Origin: UBA5066 sp048500275
Lineage (GTDB): Bacteria > Acidobacteriota > Thermoanaerobaculia > UBA5066
Direction: 5' to 3'
Assembly (NCBI GenBank): GCA_048500275.1
Contig: JASNYI010000003.1
Coordinates: forward strand, 434,001-498,000
DNA length: 64,000 nucleotides
The notes under the pieces were generated by a model. That model did no database searches. It was not told the DNA's origin and saw only the letters and a list, made by a program, of their open reading frames with translations. This document shows positions 54,163 to 63,671 of this stretch, in pieces. Position 1 is the first letter of the stretch. Each line of letters starts with the position of its first letter. A program made the translations under genes and the position numbers.

Positions 54163-55788
54163 CTACCCCATGTACGGGTAGCGCCACTGGGTCGCCGGGA
54201 CGAAGGTCTCCTTGATCGTCCGCGGGCTGATCCAGCGGAGGAGGTTGAGGCTCGAGCCGGCCTTGTCGTTCGTGCCGCTCATCCGTGCGCCGCCGAACGG
54301 CTGCTGGCCGACGACCGCGCCGGTCGGCTTGTCGTTGATGTAGAAGTTGCCGGCCGCGTGGCGCAGGTGGTGGACCATGACGTGGAGGGCGTAGCGGTCC
54401 TGGCTGAAGACCGCCCCCGTCAGCGCGTACGGGCTCGTCGCGTCGACGACGTCGAGCATCTCCTCCCACTTCGCCTCGTCGTAGACGTGGATCGTGAGGA
54501 TCGGCCCGAAGAGCTCGTGTCCCATCGTGTGGTACGAGGGGTCGAACGCCTGGATGATCGTCGGGCGGACGAACCAGCCGACCGAGGAGTCGTACGCGCC
54601 GCCGGCCACGATCTTCGCGTCCCTGCTCGCCTTCGCCGCGTCGATCGCCTCGGAGTGGTCCTTGAACGCCCCCTCGTCGATGACGGCGCCCATGAAGTTC
54701 GTGAAGTCGGCCGGGTCGCCCATCTTCATCGCCTCGACCTCGGCGACGAGCTCGTCCTTGATCTTCGCCCAGAGGTTCGAGGGGACGTAGGCGCGCGAGG
54801 CCGCGCTGCACTTCTGCCCCTGGTACTCGAAGGCGCCGCGGAGGATCGCCGTCGTGAGCGCCTTCGGGTCGGCGCTCGGGTGGGCGAAGATGAAGTCCTT
54901 GCCCCCCGTCTCGCCGACGAGGCGCGGGTAGGAGCGGTACTTCTCGAGGTTCTGCCCCACCGTCCGCCACATCCCGTTGAAGACGCCCGTCGAGCCGGTG
55001 AAGTGGATGCCGGCGAGGTCCTGGTGGTTGAGGACGACGTCGCCGATCGCCCGGCCGCTGCCGGGGACCATGTTGATGACGCCGTCCGGCATCCCCGCGT
55101 CCCGGTAGAGGCGCATGAGGTGATGGGCGCTGAAGAGGGCCGTCGAGGCCGGCTTCCAGAGCACGGTGTTCCCGCAGAGGGCGGGCGCCGCCGCCAGGTT
55201 GCTCCCGATCGCGGTGAAGTTGAACGGCGAGACGGCGAAGACGAACCCCTCGAGCGGCCGGTGCTCCATCCGGTTCCACATGCCGGGGCCGCTCTCGGGC
55301 TGCTCGGTCAGGATCTCGGCGTAGTAGTGCGCGTTGAAACGGAAGAAGTCGATCGTCTCGCAGGCGCTGTCGATCTCGGCCTGGTGGCAGGTCTTGCTCT
55401 GCCCGAGCATCGTCGCCGCGTTCAGCACGTCGCGGTAGGGCCCCGCGAGGAGGTCGGCCGCCTTCAGGAAGATGGCGACCCGCTCCTCCCACGGCATCCG
55501 CGACCAGAAGTCCTTCGCGCGGTCGGCCGCGGCGATCGCGAGGGCGACCTCCTCCGGGCCGGCGAGGTGGACGTCGGCGAGGACGTGGCCGTGGTCGTGG
55601 GGCATCACCGCCTTGGCGATCTTCCCCGTCCGGATCTCCTTCCCCCCGATGACGAGGGGGATCTCGACCCGCTCGGAGGCCATCTCCGCGAGCTTCTTCT
55701 CGAGGCTCGCGCGCTCCGGGCTCCCGGGCGCGTAGTCCTTGACCGGCTCGTTCTTCGGGACCGGGACCTTGTAGATGCCGAGCGACAT
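54163..55788 (-). CDS. pruA: 1-pyrroline-5-carboxylate dehydrogenase
   Basis: 541 residues from ATG 55788. An aldehyde dehydrogenase with catalytic Glu (near 290, LVGETGGKDF) and nucleophilic Cys (near 325, YQGQKCSAASR), NAD-binding region FTGSTGVFNGMW, and C-terminal GGARMSGTNDKAGS. The length and motifs SPFNFTAIG, GNTVLWKPAS fit the stand-alone glutamate-semialdehyde (P5C) dehydrogenases. It turns glutamate semialdehyde into glutamate in proline breakdown. It is downstream of the second dehydrogenase by 34 bp, likely in one operon. Confidence 0.92.
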   Translation of the reverse strand: MSLGIYKVPVPKNEPVKDYAPGSPERASLEKKLAEMASERVEIPLVIGGKEIRTGKIAKAVMPHDHGHVLADVHLAGPEEVALAIAAADRAKDFWSRMPWEERVAIFLKAADLLAGPYRDVLNAATMLGQSKTCHQAEIDSACETIDFFRFNAHYYAEILTEQPESGPGMWNRMEHRPLEGFVFAVSPFNFTAIGSNLAAAPALCGNTVLWKPASTALFSAHHLMRLYRDAGMPDGVINMVPGSGRAIGDVVLNHQDLAGIHFTGSTGVFNGMWRTVGQNLEKYRSYPRLVGETGGKDFIFAHPSADPKALTTAILRGAFEYQGQKCSAASRAYVPSNLWAKIKDELVAEVEAMKMGDPADFTNFMGAVIDEGAFKDHSEAIDAAKASRDAKIVAGGAYDSSVGWFVRPTIIQAFDPSYHTMGHELFGPILTIHVYDEAKWEEMLDVVDATSPYALTGAVFSQDRYALHVMVHHLRHAAGNFYINDKPTGAVVGQQPFGGARMSGTNDKAGSSLNLLRWISPRTIKETFVPATQWRYPYMG

Positions 55789-55822
55789 GGGGCCTCCTTG
55801 CCTCGTGCGGGCGGGGTCGGGA

Positions 55823-57358
55823 TCAGATCTCGAGCGTAATCCCCTGGGCGAGCTCGAGGCGGCCGGAGAAGTTCAGGGCGTTCGTCTGCCGGCGCATGTA
55901 GGCCTTCCAGGCGTCCGAGCCGCTCTCGCGCCCGCCGCCCGTCTCCTTCTCGCCGCCGAAGGCGCCGCCGATCTCGGCGCCGCTCGTCCCGGTGTTGACG
56001 TTCGCGATGCCGCAGTCGCTCCCCTCGGCCGAGAGGAAGAGCTCGGTCTCGCGGAAGTCGTTCGTGACGATCGCGCTCGAGAGCCCCTGCGGGACCCCGT
56101 TCTGCAGCGCGATCGCCTCCTCGATCGTCCGGTAGGTCGTGAGGTAGAGGATCGGCGCGAACGTCTCCTCCTTGACGATGGGGAGGTCGCTTCCCGCCGC
56201 CACGAGGCACGGCGTGACGTAGCAGCCGCCGGCCTTCTCGAGCGGCTCGCCGCCCCAGATCACCGTCGCCCCCTGCCCCTTGGCCGTCTCGATCGCCTTG
56301 AGCATCGTGGCGACGGCGTCCCGGTCGACGAGCGGGCCCATGAGCGTGTCGTAGGCGAGCGGGTCGCCGATCGTCGTCTCGCCGTAGAGCGCCGTGAGGC
56401 GCTCCACGAACCGCTCGTAGACCGACTCGTGGAGGATGACGCGCCGGGTCGAGGTGCAGCGCTGGCCCGACGTCCCGATCGCCCCGAAATAGACGGCGCG
56501 GATCGCGATGTCGAGGTCGGCCTTGTCGCTCACGATGACGGCGTTGTTTCCGCCGAGCTCGAGGATGAGTCGCCCGAAGCGCTCCTGGACGAGCTTTCCG
56601 ACGTGCCGCCCGCCCGGGACGGAGCCGGTGTAGGAGACGAGGGCGACGCGCGGGTCGGTGTTGATCAGGTCGCCGATGTCGCTCCCGCGGCCGATCGTGA
56701 GGGAGCAGATGGCCGGGTCGTAGCCGAAGCGCTCGAGGGCGCGCCGGGCGATCCTCGTGACGGCGATCGCCGTCAGCGGCGTCTTGCTCGAGGGCTTCCA
56801 GAGGACCGTGTCGCCGCAGACGAGGGCGAGAGCGGCGTTCCAGCTCCAGACGGCGACCGGGAAGTTGAACGCCGTGATGACGCCGACGACGCCGAGCGGG
56901 TGCCACTGCTCCTGGAGGCGGTGCTGCCGCCGCTCGCTCGGCATCGTCAGGCCGTAGAGCTGGCGGGAGAGGCCGACGGCGAAGTCGCAGATGTCGATCA
57001 TCTCCTGCACCTCGCCGAGCGCCTCGCGCAGCGTCTTCCCCATCTCGAGGGAGACGAGGCGCGCGAGCGGCTCCTTCTGGGCGCGGAGCTCCTCGCCGAT
57101 CGCCTTGACGACCTCGCCCCGCTTCGGCGCGGGGACGGTGCGCCACGACGCGAAGGCCGCGTGGGCCTTCCCGAGGATCCCGTCGAACTCCTCCTTCGTG
57201 ACGTTCACGACGGAGGCGAGGGGCGAGCCGTCGACCGGCGAGACGACCTGCTGGACCTTGCCGCTGCCGACCCACGCGCCCGCGAAGCCCCCCGGGTTCC
57301 TCTCCTCGATTCCGAGCGCGCGAAGGATCTCCATCTCCGTCTCCGTCTTGAGCGACAT
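55823..57358 (-). CDS. amaB: Aldehyde dehydrogenase, alpha-aminoadipic semialdehyde type (ALDH7)
   Basis: 511 residues from ATG 57358, with GGAGG 8 nt upstream. Catalytic Glu (near 265, LILELGGNNA) and Cys (near 299, GTSGQRCTSTRR) are intact. The sequence VVSPVDGSPLASV, AFNFPVAVWSWNAALALVCGD, and FGGEKETGGGRESGSDAWKAYMRRQTNALNFS matches ALDH7/antiquitin, which oxidises alpha-aminoadipic semialdehyde in lysine breakdown. The symbol is assigned by family only; another aldehyde is possible. The gene diverges from a LysR-type regulator, which probably controls it. Confidence 0.88.
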   Translation of the reverse strand: MSLKTETEMEILRALGIEERNPGGFAGAWVGSGKVQQVVSPVDGSPLASVVNVTKEEFDGILGKAHAAFASWRTVPAPKRGEVVKAIGEELRAQKEPLARLVSLEMGKTLREALGEVQEMIDICDFAVGLSRQLYGLTMPSERRQHRLQEQWHPLGVVGVITAFNFPVAVWSWNAALALVCGDTVLWKPSSKTPLTAIAVTRIARRALERFGYDPAICSLTIGRGSDIGDLINTDPRVALVSYTGSVPGGRHVGKLVQERFGRLILELGGNNAVIVSDKADLDIAIRAVYFGAIGTSGQRCTSTRRVILHESVYERFVERLTALYGETTIGDPLAYDTLMGPLVDRDAVATMLKAIETAKGQGATVIWGGEPLEKAGGCYVTPCLVAAGSDLPIVKEETFAPILYLTTYRTIEEAIALQNGVPQGLSSAIVTNDFRETELFLSAEGSDCGIANVNTGTSGAEIGGAFGGEKETGGGRESGSDAWKAYMRRQTNALNFSGRLELAQGITLEI

Positions 57359-57411
57359 CGTCCTACCTCCGGGGGAGGTTATGCGACAGAATTTCAAATA
57401 AACATAGCTCA

Positions 57412-57439
57412 TTGTTTTCATCAGGCGCATCGATATGAT
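57412..57439 (+). promoter_or_regulatory. Promoter of the LysR gene, leaderless
   Basis: TTGTTT (57412-57417) and TATGAT (57434-57439) are separated by 16 bp. The start ATG at 57446 is 6 bp after the -10, so the transcript would begin at or next to the start codon and be leaderless. The 87-bp divergent gap is notably AT-rich and should hold the LysR binding sites. Confidence 0.5.
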
Positions 57440-57445
57440 TCATAT

Positions 57446-58348
57446 ATGTCGACACTCGACCTTCCCCAGCTCCGCGCCTTCCACACCGTCGTGCAGGCGG
57501 GCGGCTTCTCGGCCGCCGCCTCGCGCCTCCATCTGACGCAGAGCGCCGTCAGCCACGCCGTCGGGAAGCTGGAGCGCTCGGCGAAGGTCCGCCTCCTCGA
57601 CCGGCGCGGGCGGAAGGTCGTCCCGACGCCCGAGGGGGAGATCCTCCGCGAGGCGTGCGAGCGGGTCTTCGCCACGCTCGAGGCGGCCGAGGAGGAGCTG
57701 CAGCGAGAGCGGAACCGCGCCGAGGGGCGGATCCGCCTCGGGGCGACGGTGGAGTTCGGGACGAGCGTCCTGATGCGCCACATCCGCCCGTTCCTCGACG
57801 CGCACCCAGGGCTGGAGATGGACTTCGTCCTCTCTCACGACCTCCTGACGCCGCTCCTGCGCGACGACATCGACCTCGCCGTCGACTGCGTCGCCCACCC
57901 GCACCCCGACCTCGAGAGGACCCCCCTCTTCCGCGAGGCCTACATGGTCGCCTGCGCGCCCGACTACCTCGCGGCGCACCGGATCGAGGAGCCGGCCGAC
58001 CTCGCGCGCTGCGCCGTCCTCTCGATCGACAAGGGGTGCGCCTGGTGGGAGCGCTTCCTCGGCACCTTCCCGAAGAGCCGCCGCCCCGCCTTCGGCCGCG
58101 TCGTCGCCATCAACCACATCCGCGGCCTCATCACGGCCGCGGTCAGCGGCCTCGGCGTCCTCCTCGCGCCGAGCTACAGCGTGAAGGGCGAGCTCGACCG
58201 CGGCGCGCTCGTCCCCCTCTTCCCCGCCTTCCGCCCTCTCGAGGACCGCTTCGCCCTCTACCAGAAGGCAGGCAAGGCGCGCCTCGCCAAGCACCGGCTC
58301 CTCACGGAGTACCTGAAGGAGCTGACGCCGGCGGAGTTCGGGGCGTAG
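57446..58348 (+). CDS. LysR-family transcriptional regulator
   Basis: 300 residues from ATG 57446. The N-terminal winged helix (LPQLRAFHTVVQAGGFSAAASRLHLTQSAVSHAVGKLERSAKVRLLDR) is typical of LysR regulators, followed by a two-lobe ligand-binding domain (IRLGATVEFGTSVLMRHIRPFLDAHPGLEMDFVLSHDLL). It diverges from the dehydrogenase operon and likely controls it in response to an amino acid or semialdehyde. No ribosome-binding site precedes the start, in line with a leaderless transcript. Confidence 0.93.
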   Translation: MSTLDLPQLRAFHTVVQAGGFSAAASRLHLTQSAVSHAVGKLERSAKVRLLDRRGRKVVPTPEGEILREACERVFATLEAAEEELQRERNRAEGRIRLGATVEFGTSVLMRHIRPFLDAHPGLEMDFVLSHDLLTPLLRDDIDLAVDCVAHPHPDLERTPLFREAYMVACAPDYLAAHRIEEPADLARCAVLSIDKGCAWWERFLGTFPKSRRPAFGRVVAINHIRGLITAAVSGLGVLLAPSYSVKGELDRGALVPLFPAFRPLEDRFALYQKAGKARLAKHRLLTEYLKELTPAEFGA

Positions 58349-58358
58349 GCGCCGTGCC

Positions 58359-59309
58359 TCACGGCAGGGCGACGTCCTTCATCGTGAACGTGTACCTCCG
58401 GAACGTCTTCGGCGTCTTCAGCCGCACCTGGAGGCCCCAGTCGGCGCCGACCTCGCCCCCGTGCGGGTCGAGGCCGACGAAGCCCGCCTCGGTCGTCCGG
58501 TTCACGCCCTGCACCTGTCCCTCGGCGTCGAGGAAGACGATGTCGAAGAGGGCCCCTTTCGGGTCCTTCACCTTCAGCCAGACGTCGATCCAGCTCGACG
58601 AGAGGAAGCTCTCGACGGCGAGCCCGACCATCCTCTCGAGCATCTCGCCTTCGAGCCCCATCTTCTTCGACTCCGCGCGCTTCTTCTCCCCATACGCCTT
58701 CTTCTCGGCCTCGATCTGCTCGTTCGAGAGGAGGGTGATCTCGACGCCCGCGGCCTGGAGGACCGGGCTCACGAGGGGCTTGCCCGCCTCGCCGAGGAGG
58801 TTCGGGACGGAGACGAGCGCCGCGGGGTCGAGCGCCGGCGTGTAGAGCTCGACGTCGGCCTCCACCTCCTTCAGGACCTTCGCCTTGCGGGACGCCGTCT
58901 TCAGCGGGACGGAGACGCTCACCGGAGGAGGCTCCTCACCGGGGTAGCTGTCCCCCGGGCTGACGGACTCGAACTGCGCCTCCGCGGCGTTCTCCGGGAC
59001 GAGGCTCGTGCCGAGGTCGTCGACGACCTTCTTCGTGACGACGCGCATCGCTGCCACGTCGGCCTGCTTCGTCCCGGGGAGCGTCACGGTGAGCGTCGCC
59101 CTCGGCGTCTGGCTGTCGCCAGCCACTCGCTCGTCCTCGATCGAGCGGAACTCCGCCGCGACCGGCTGCGCCGGGATCGGGGTCGGCGTCGGGGTCGGCT
59201 TCGGGGCGACGAGCTTCGAGAGGACCTGGTACGGCAGCTTGCAGCCTCCGAGGGGCAGCGCGAGGAGGGCGAGGCAGGGGAGCAGGAGGCGGGCCCGGGC
59301 GTTCGTCAT
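58359..59309 (-). CDS. Lipoprotein, paralogue of 59333
   Basis: 316 residues from ATG 59309. The signal ends in a lipobox LGGC (Cys near 23), followed by the linker PKPTPTPTPIPAQP. The body shares features with the gene upstream: VVDDLGTSLVP (compare KDDLGNLLAP), and DPAALVSVPNLLGEAGKPLVSPVLQAAGVEITLL (compare AKAGKPLAEPALKALKVRLTVL). No known domain is seen. It lies 23 bp downstream of its paralogue and should be co-transcribed. Confidence 0.75.
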   Translation of the reverse strand: MTNARARLLLPCLALLALPLGGCKLPYQVLSKLVAPKPTPTPTPIPAQPVAAEFRSIEDERVAGDSQTPRATLTVTLPGTKQADVAAMRVVTKKVVDDLGTSLVPENAAEAQFESVSPGDSYPGEEPPPVSVSVPLKTASRKAKVLKEVEADVELYTPALDPAALVSVPNLLGEAGKPLVSPVLQAAGVEITLLSNEQIEAEKKAYGEKKRAESKKMGLEGEMLERMVGLAVESFLSSSWIDVWLKVKDPKGALFDIVFLDAEGQVQGVNRTTEAGFVGLDPHGGEVGADWGLQVRLKTPKTFRRYTFTMKDVALP

Positions 59310-59332
59310 GGCGGCTCCTCTTCGTTCCCGCG

Positions 59333-60097
59333 TCACGGCAGGGGGATCGTCGTCTCGAACGGATAGGAGAAGACCGCCTTGTCCGTCCAGAACGTCAGGA
59401 CGAGGGTCGCGTCGGCCGGGATCGCCTCGCCGTGCCCGACCTCCATCATCGCCTCCTCGTCGTTCGACTGGCTCCCCCGGCCCGAAGACTCCATTAAGGT
59501 GCCGTCGGCCCTGAGGACGGCGATGTCGATGAGGTTCTCCATGTCGGCGACGGGCCCGACGACGACGACGCTCCCCTCGTTCACGCGGTCCCGCGGGAGG
59601 ACGGTCAATCTCACCTTCAGAGCCTTGAGCGCCGGCTCGGCGAGCGGCTTTCCCGCCTTCGCGGTGAACTTCTCGATCTTCACCTCGGACGCCGGGTCGC
59701 GCGAGGGGATCCACGCCTCGACCGTCCCTGCGAGCGTCACCGTCGACGCCCCGCGGGCCGGGCCCGCCAGCTTCAGCCAGAGCTCCATGCCGTCGGGCTT
59801 GCCCGTCCACTTGGTCGGCCCGTCCGGGTCGGGCGCGAGCAGGTTGCCGAGGTCGTCCTTCGCCCCGGTCACGGTGAGCCGGTATCCCCTCGCCTCCGCG
59901 AGGCCCGCGCCCTCCAGCTTCGGGAAGAGCGTCAGGCGGGCCGAGGCGTCGTTCGTCTCGTAGCGCGAGCGGGAATCCTGGATCTTCGAGATGGCGACAC
60001 GGACGTCCCCCTGCGCCGCGGCGTCGGGCGCGACGAGCGAGAGCCCCAGGAGGGCTCCCGCGAGGACCGGGCACGGCACGGCTCGGGACACGTTCAT
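59333..60097 (-). CDS. Secreted protein, paralogue of 58359
   Basis: 254 residues from ATG 60097, with GAGGTG upstream. A signal peptide (VLAGALLGLSLVAPDAAAQ) precedes a beta-rich body (RYRLTVTGAKDDLGNLLAP, STVTLAGTVEAWIPSRDP, VEVGHGEAIPADATLVLTFWTDK). It is homologous to the lipoprotein encoded next but lacks a lipobox. The two may form a pair in the envelope. Function is unknown. Confidence 0.75.
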   Translation of the reverse strand: MNVSRAVPCPVLAGALLGLSLVAPDAAAQGDVRVAISKIQDSRSRYETNDASARLTLFPKLEGAGLAEARGYRLTVTGAKDDLGNLLAPDPDGPTKWTGKPDGMELWLKLAGPARGASTVTLAGTVEAWIPSRDPASEVKIEKFTAKAGKPLAEPALKALKVRLTVLPRDRVNEGSVVVVGPVADMENLIDIAVLRADGTLMESSGRGSQSNDEEAMMEVGHGEAIPADATLVLTFWTDKAVFSYPFETTIPLP

Positions 60098-60224
60098 GGG
60101 CACCTCGCGACGGGTTTTGCGGGAGTCTACGCCCGCCCGGCCTCGCCGCAGCTGCGGCGCTCGGGAGCGAGGCCTCGGCGCGGGACCTGGGGATGCTGCC
60201 CGGGCGGCTGGAAAGGTCGCCCCG

Positions 60225-61679
60225 TCAGGGCGCCTTCGTCAGCTTCTCCAGCATCTCTACGCCGTTCCGGTTCTTCGGGTCGAGCTCCACGGAGCGGCGG
60301 TAGGCGGCGATCGCCTTCTCCTTCTCGCCCTCGGCGAGGAGCGCCTCGCCGAGGCTGTCCCAGGGGTTGCCGTTCTCCGGGAAGAGCTCGGTGCCGAGCG
60401 TGAAGACCTTCACCGCGTCCGCGGGTCGCTTCTCGGAGAGAAGCCGGTAACCCGCCGCGTTGAAGTGGGCCTCCTCGAACGTCCACCCGGCCGGCTCCTT
60501 CGCCTTCAGCTCCCTCACGCGCGCGAGCGCCGCGTCGAGCCCCTTCTCGCGGAGGAGCTTCGCGAAGAGGCCGTCGGCCGACGAGGGCCCGAGAGGGACC
60601 TCCGGGTCCAGCAGGTTGTGCCCGAAGTCGTTCCACATCTGCGATGCGTTCGTCAGGAGGACGACGGCGCGGCGCGCCTCGAGGTCGAGCCCGAGGTAGC
60701 TCCGGAACCCGCCGGTGCCGCCCCAGTGCCAGGTGATCGTCCTCGTCTTTGGCTTCGCGACCATCCAGGCGAGGCCGACCCGCTGGTCGTCCTTCATCGG
60801 GACGCGCGGCGCGTGCGCCGCGCGCATCGCGGCGTGGAGACGGCCGCCGTCGGCCGAGAGGTTCGCCTCCGCGAAGGCGAGCATGTCGGCCGCGGTGGAG
60901 CGGATCGCGCCCGCGCCCGGGAGCGGGCCCAGGTCCCACATCGGCGCGGGGCCGAACGACTCGTCGAAGCCCTGGACCGCCCTCTCCTGGAGCGCGGGAT
61001 CGAGCCCGACCGACGTCTCCTTCATCCCGAGCGGGGCGAGCACGCGCCCTGCGAGGAGCTTCGCGTAGGTCGTGCCGACGCGCCGCTCGAGGGCGTGGCC
61101 GAGGAGGCCGTAGCCGACGTTCGAGTAGAGCCACGACTCGCCCGGGTCGCGCGGGAGCTCGTAGGTAGCGAGGAACTCGTAGAGGCGGGCGACGGTGTAG
61201 TCGGCGAACGGGTCCTTCGGGTCGGCCGGCCTGAAGTTCGTCGGCATCCGGGGAAGCCCCGAGGTGTGCGTCGCGAGCGTCGCCAGCGTGATCGTCTTTC
61301 CGTTCCGCCCGGGGACGCGCATGCCCGCGGGAAGGTGCCTGGCGACCGGGTCGTCGAGGGAGACCTCGCCGCGCGCGACCATGTCGGCGAGGAGCGTCGC
61401 GGTGAAGGGCTTCGTGATCGAGCCGATCTCGAAGAGGGCGTGCTCGTCGAGCGGGGCGCCGTTCCCCGAGCTTCCCGCCGCGACGTACCGCCGCGTGCCG
61501 TCGGCCTCGAGGAGGCCGACGACGACGCCGACGCCCCCGCCGCGCGCGAGGCGCTCGTCGAGCCGCCGCCGGATCTCGTCGTTCCCGGGGAAGTACCCCT
61601 GGCCGAGGGCCGAGGGCGCGAGGAGAAGGAGCCCGAGCGCTCCCGCCAGGGCCGACCGGATCCGCAGCGCCGAAGTCAT
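60225..61679 (-). CDS. Serine beta-lactamase-fold hydrolase with TPR tail
   Basis: 484 residues from ATG 61679. A signal peptide (ALAGALGLLLLAPSALG) is followed by a class C beta-lactamase/penicillin-binding fold: SITK (Ser near 88), YSN (near 186) and HWGGTGG (near 319) in the right order. The C-terminal 110 residues form TPR-like helices (NPWDSLGEALLAEGEKEKAIAAYRRSVELDPKN). Such proteins are often esterases or D-amino peptidases, not true beta-lactamases. It acts outside the cytoplasm. Substrate unknown. Confidence 0.87.
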   Translation of the reverse strand: MTSALRIRSALAGALGLLLLAPSALGQGYFPGNDEIRRRLDERLARGGGVGVVVGLLEADGTRRYVAAGSSGNGAPLDEHALFEIGSITKPFTATLLADMVARGEVSLDDPVARHLPAGMRVPGRNGKTITLATLATHTSGLPRMPTNFRPADPKDPFADYTVARLYEFLATYELPRDPGESWLYSNVGYGLLGHALERRVGTTYAKLLAGRVLAPLGMKETSVGLDPALQERAVQGFDESFGPAPMWDLGPLPGAGAIRSTAADMLAFAEANLSADGGRLHAAMRAAHAPRVPMKDDQRVGLAWMVAKPKTRTITWHWGGTGGFRSYLGLDLEARRAVVLLTNASQMWNDFGHNLLDPEVPLGPSSADGLFAKLLREKGLDAALARVRELKAKEPAGWTFEEAHFNAAGYRLLSEKRPADAVKVFTLGTELFPENGNPWDSLGEALLAEGEKEKAIAAYRRSVELDPKNRNGVEMLEKLTKAP

Positions 61680-61784
61680 TTCGTTGCCTCCCGTGACACA
61701 GATACGGAGACCTCCCTCCGCCGGTTCGAGGAGACTCCGTCTCCGGGCCGGAAGCGCCCGCGGGCACCGACCCGGCCGCACACC

Positions 61785-63671
61785 TCAGTACCGCGGGATC
61801 CTCCAGGCGACGACGCGGTTCTCCGTGAAGGCGGGGCAGACGGCGAGTCGGCTCTCCTCGACCCAGGCGAAGTTCGCGCAGGGCAGGCCGACGACGGTCG
61901 TGTCGAGGAGGCGCGTCACCTCTCCCGAGGGCGAGATCCGGAAGAGCCGCCCTTCGTTGTGGGAGACGAGGATGTTCCCGGCGGCGTCCGTCTCGAGGCC
62001 GTCGATCGTCCCCGCGCCGAGGCGGGCGATCGTCCTCACCTCCCGCGTGGAGAGGTCGACGCTCTTCACGCAGCCGTCCGCGTTGTTCCCCACGAGGAGG
62101 CGGCCGCCGTCGAGGTGAAGGCCGTTCGGCCGGCCGATCGCCGACCCCTTCAGCCACGGCTCGGCGACGCCGTCCCGGACCCGGAAGATCGTGCCCGCCC
62201 GGAAGTCCGAGACGTAGACCGCCCCGTCCTCCGCGACGGCGAGGTCGTTGAGCCCGGCTCCCGGGATCGCGATCCTCCGGAGGAGCCTCCCCGTGGCGAG
62301 CTCGAAAAGCGCGAGTCCGCCGCTCTCCACCGCGTAGAGAAGACCGCCCTTCACCGCGAGGCCGACGGGGTTCCGGAGCCTCTCGGCCCAACGCGCGTTC
62401 TCCACCGAGCCGTTGGCCGAGAGCTTCGAGACGACCTGCTTCCCCTCCTCCGGGCTCGGGTGATAGCCGTCCCAGCCCGAGACGAAGAGCGCGCCGGTCG
62501 CGGGATCGCGGACGACCGTCTCCGGCACCGCGAAGAGCGGCTCCGTCCGCCACGCCTCCGTCACGCCCGGCGCGAGGAAGACGGCCGAGGCGTCCTGGAG
62601 GAGGAAGCCCCAGCCTCCCATGTTCTCGACCACGAGGAGCGTCAGCTCGTTCTCCCCCTTGCGGAGCGGGAGGTAGACGGAGTCGTGGAGGCCGACGATC
62701 CCGAGGAACGACGCGTCCCGCAGCCGATAGGTGCTGTCGCCGCGGAAGAGCGGCCGGCCGCCCAGGAAGAGGGTCACCTCGTCGCTGTAGCCGAAGCGGA
62801 AGCGGCGTATCTCGTCGTTCTCCGCCCGGATCGTCGTCTTCGCCAGGACGGCGTCGGGCTCCGGGCCGAGGCGGCCGTGGTGGCGGGCGACGTCGACGAG
62901 GCCGCTCGCGTCGGCCGCGACGTCCTTCCACGTCAGGGGCGGGAGACCTTGTGTCGCCGGGTCCCGGTCGGGATCGACGAGGCGCGCCGGGAAGGGGCTC
63001 GAGAGGCGCCACCGGGTGACGAGACCCGGCGCGGCATCGACCCGCGGGGGCGGTTCGAACAGGAGTCCGTCGTCCGCGCGGTACCGGAACGAGGAAAAGC
63101 GCGCGGAGCCGTCCCTCGACCCGCTGAGCCCCAGGGTCCCCGCTCCGGCGCCACGCTTCAGGTCGTGGATCTCGAGGGCGGGCCGCGGCGCGTCGCCGAC
63201 GAAGAGCCGGGCCTGAGTCCCCTTCACCTCGAGGCGCAGGCGGATCCACTCTCCCGGCGGGAGCGTCGCCGCCGCGGTGAACCCGTCGCCGTTGTAGAGC
63301 TGCCAGCCGTCGACGCCGCTCCAACCGGGGACGTACTGGACGGCGTCGGGGTAGCCCGCCGGCCCCGCCCGGTGCGGGCGCAGGTAGACGCGTTCGAACT
63401 CGCGCGGCGAGGCGACGCGGAAGAGGATCCCCGGGTAGGAGCGAGCCCCGGTCACGGCCACGTCGACCTCGACGACGCCGTCGCGGAAGGAGACGTCGCG
63501 GAGGAACGCCGTCCCCGCGAGACTGGGGCGGCCCAGGTGCTCCTCGACGACCGCGCCCGCGAGGTCCCAGCGGCCGGGATCGAAAGGGATCGGCTCCTCG
63601 GCGGCGCTCCGCGTGGCGGCGAGGAGGAGGGTCAGCGAGAGGACGCGGCCCGAAAGGTCTGCGATGCGCAT
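61785..63671 (-). CDS. Secreted LamG-like / SMP-30-type propeller protein
   Basis: 628 residues from ATG 63671, with GAGGTG upstream; the extension to 63800 is not supported. A signal peptide is followed by a concanavalin-like beta-sandwich of DUF1080/LamG type (about 30-210), a beta-rich middle (210-400), and a C-terminal six-bladed propeller resembling SMP-30/gluconolactonase or NHL proteins (NPVGLAVKGGLLYAVES, GLNDLAVAEDGAVYVSDFRAGTIFRV, GRPNGLHLDGGRLLVGNN, TIDGLETDAAGNILVSHNEG). It may bind or hydrolyse carbohydrate or lactone outside the cell. Confidence 0.8.
   Translation of the reverse strand: MRIADLSGRVLSLTLLLAATRSAAEEPIPFDPGRWDLAGAVVEEHLGRPSLAGTAFLRDVSFRDGVVEVDVAVTGARSYPGILFRVASPREFERVYLRPHRAGPAGYPDAVQYVPGWSGVDGWQLYNGDGFTAAATLPPGEWIRLRLEVKGTQARLFVGDAPRPALEIHDLKRGAGAGTLGLSGSRDGSARFSSFRYRADDGLLFEPPPRVDAAPGLVTRWRLSSPFPARLVDPDRDPATQGLPPLTWKDVAADASGLVDVARHHGRLGPEPDAVLAKTTIRAENDEIRRFRFGYSDEVTLFLGGRPLFRGDSTYRLRDASFLGIVGLHDSVYLPLRKGENELTLLVVENMGGWGFLLQDASAVFLAPGVTEAWRTEPLFAVPETVVRDPATGALFVSGWDGYHPSPEEGKQVVSKLSANGSVENARWAERLRNPVGLAVKGGLLYAVESGGLALFELATGRLLRRIAIPGAGLNDLAVAEDGAVYVSDFRAGTIFRVRDGVAEPWLKGSAIGRPNGLHLDGGRLLVGNNADGCVKSVDLSTREVRTIARLGAGTIDGLETDAAGNILVSHNEGRLFRISPSGEVTRLLDTTVVGLPCANFAWVEESRLAVCPAFTENRVVAWRIPRY

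Noticed and set aside
60225..61679. Antibiotic-resistance beta-lactamase
   Set aside because: Although SITK, YSN and HWGG motifs are present, the TPR tail and the general sequence fit the broad serine-hydrolase group. Resistance cannot be claimed.
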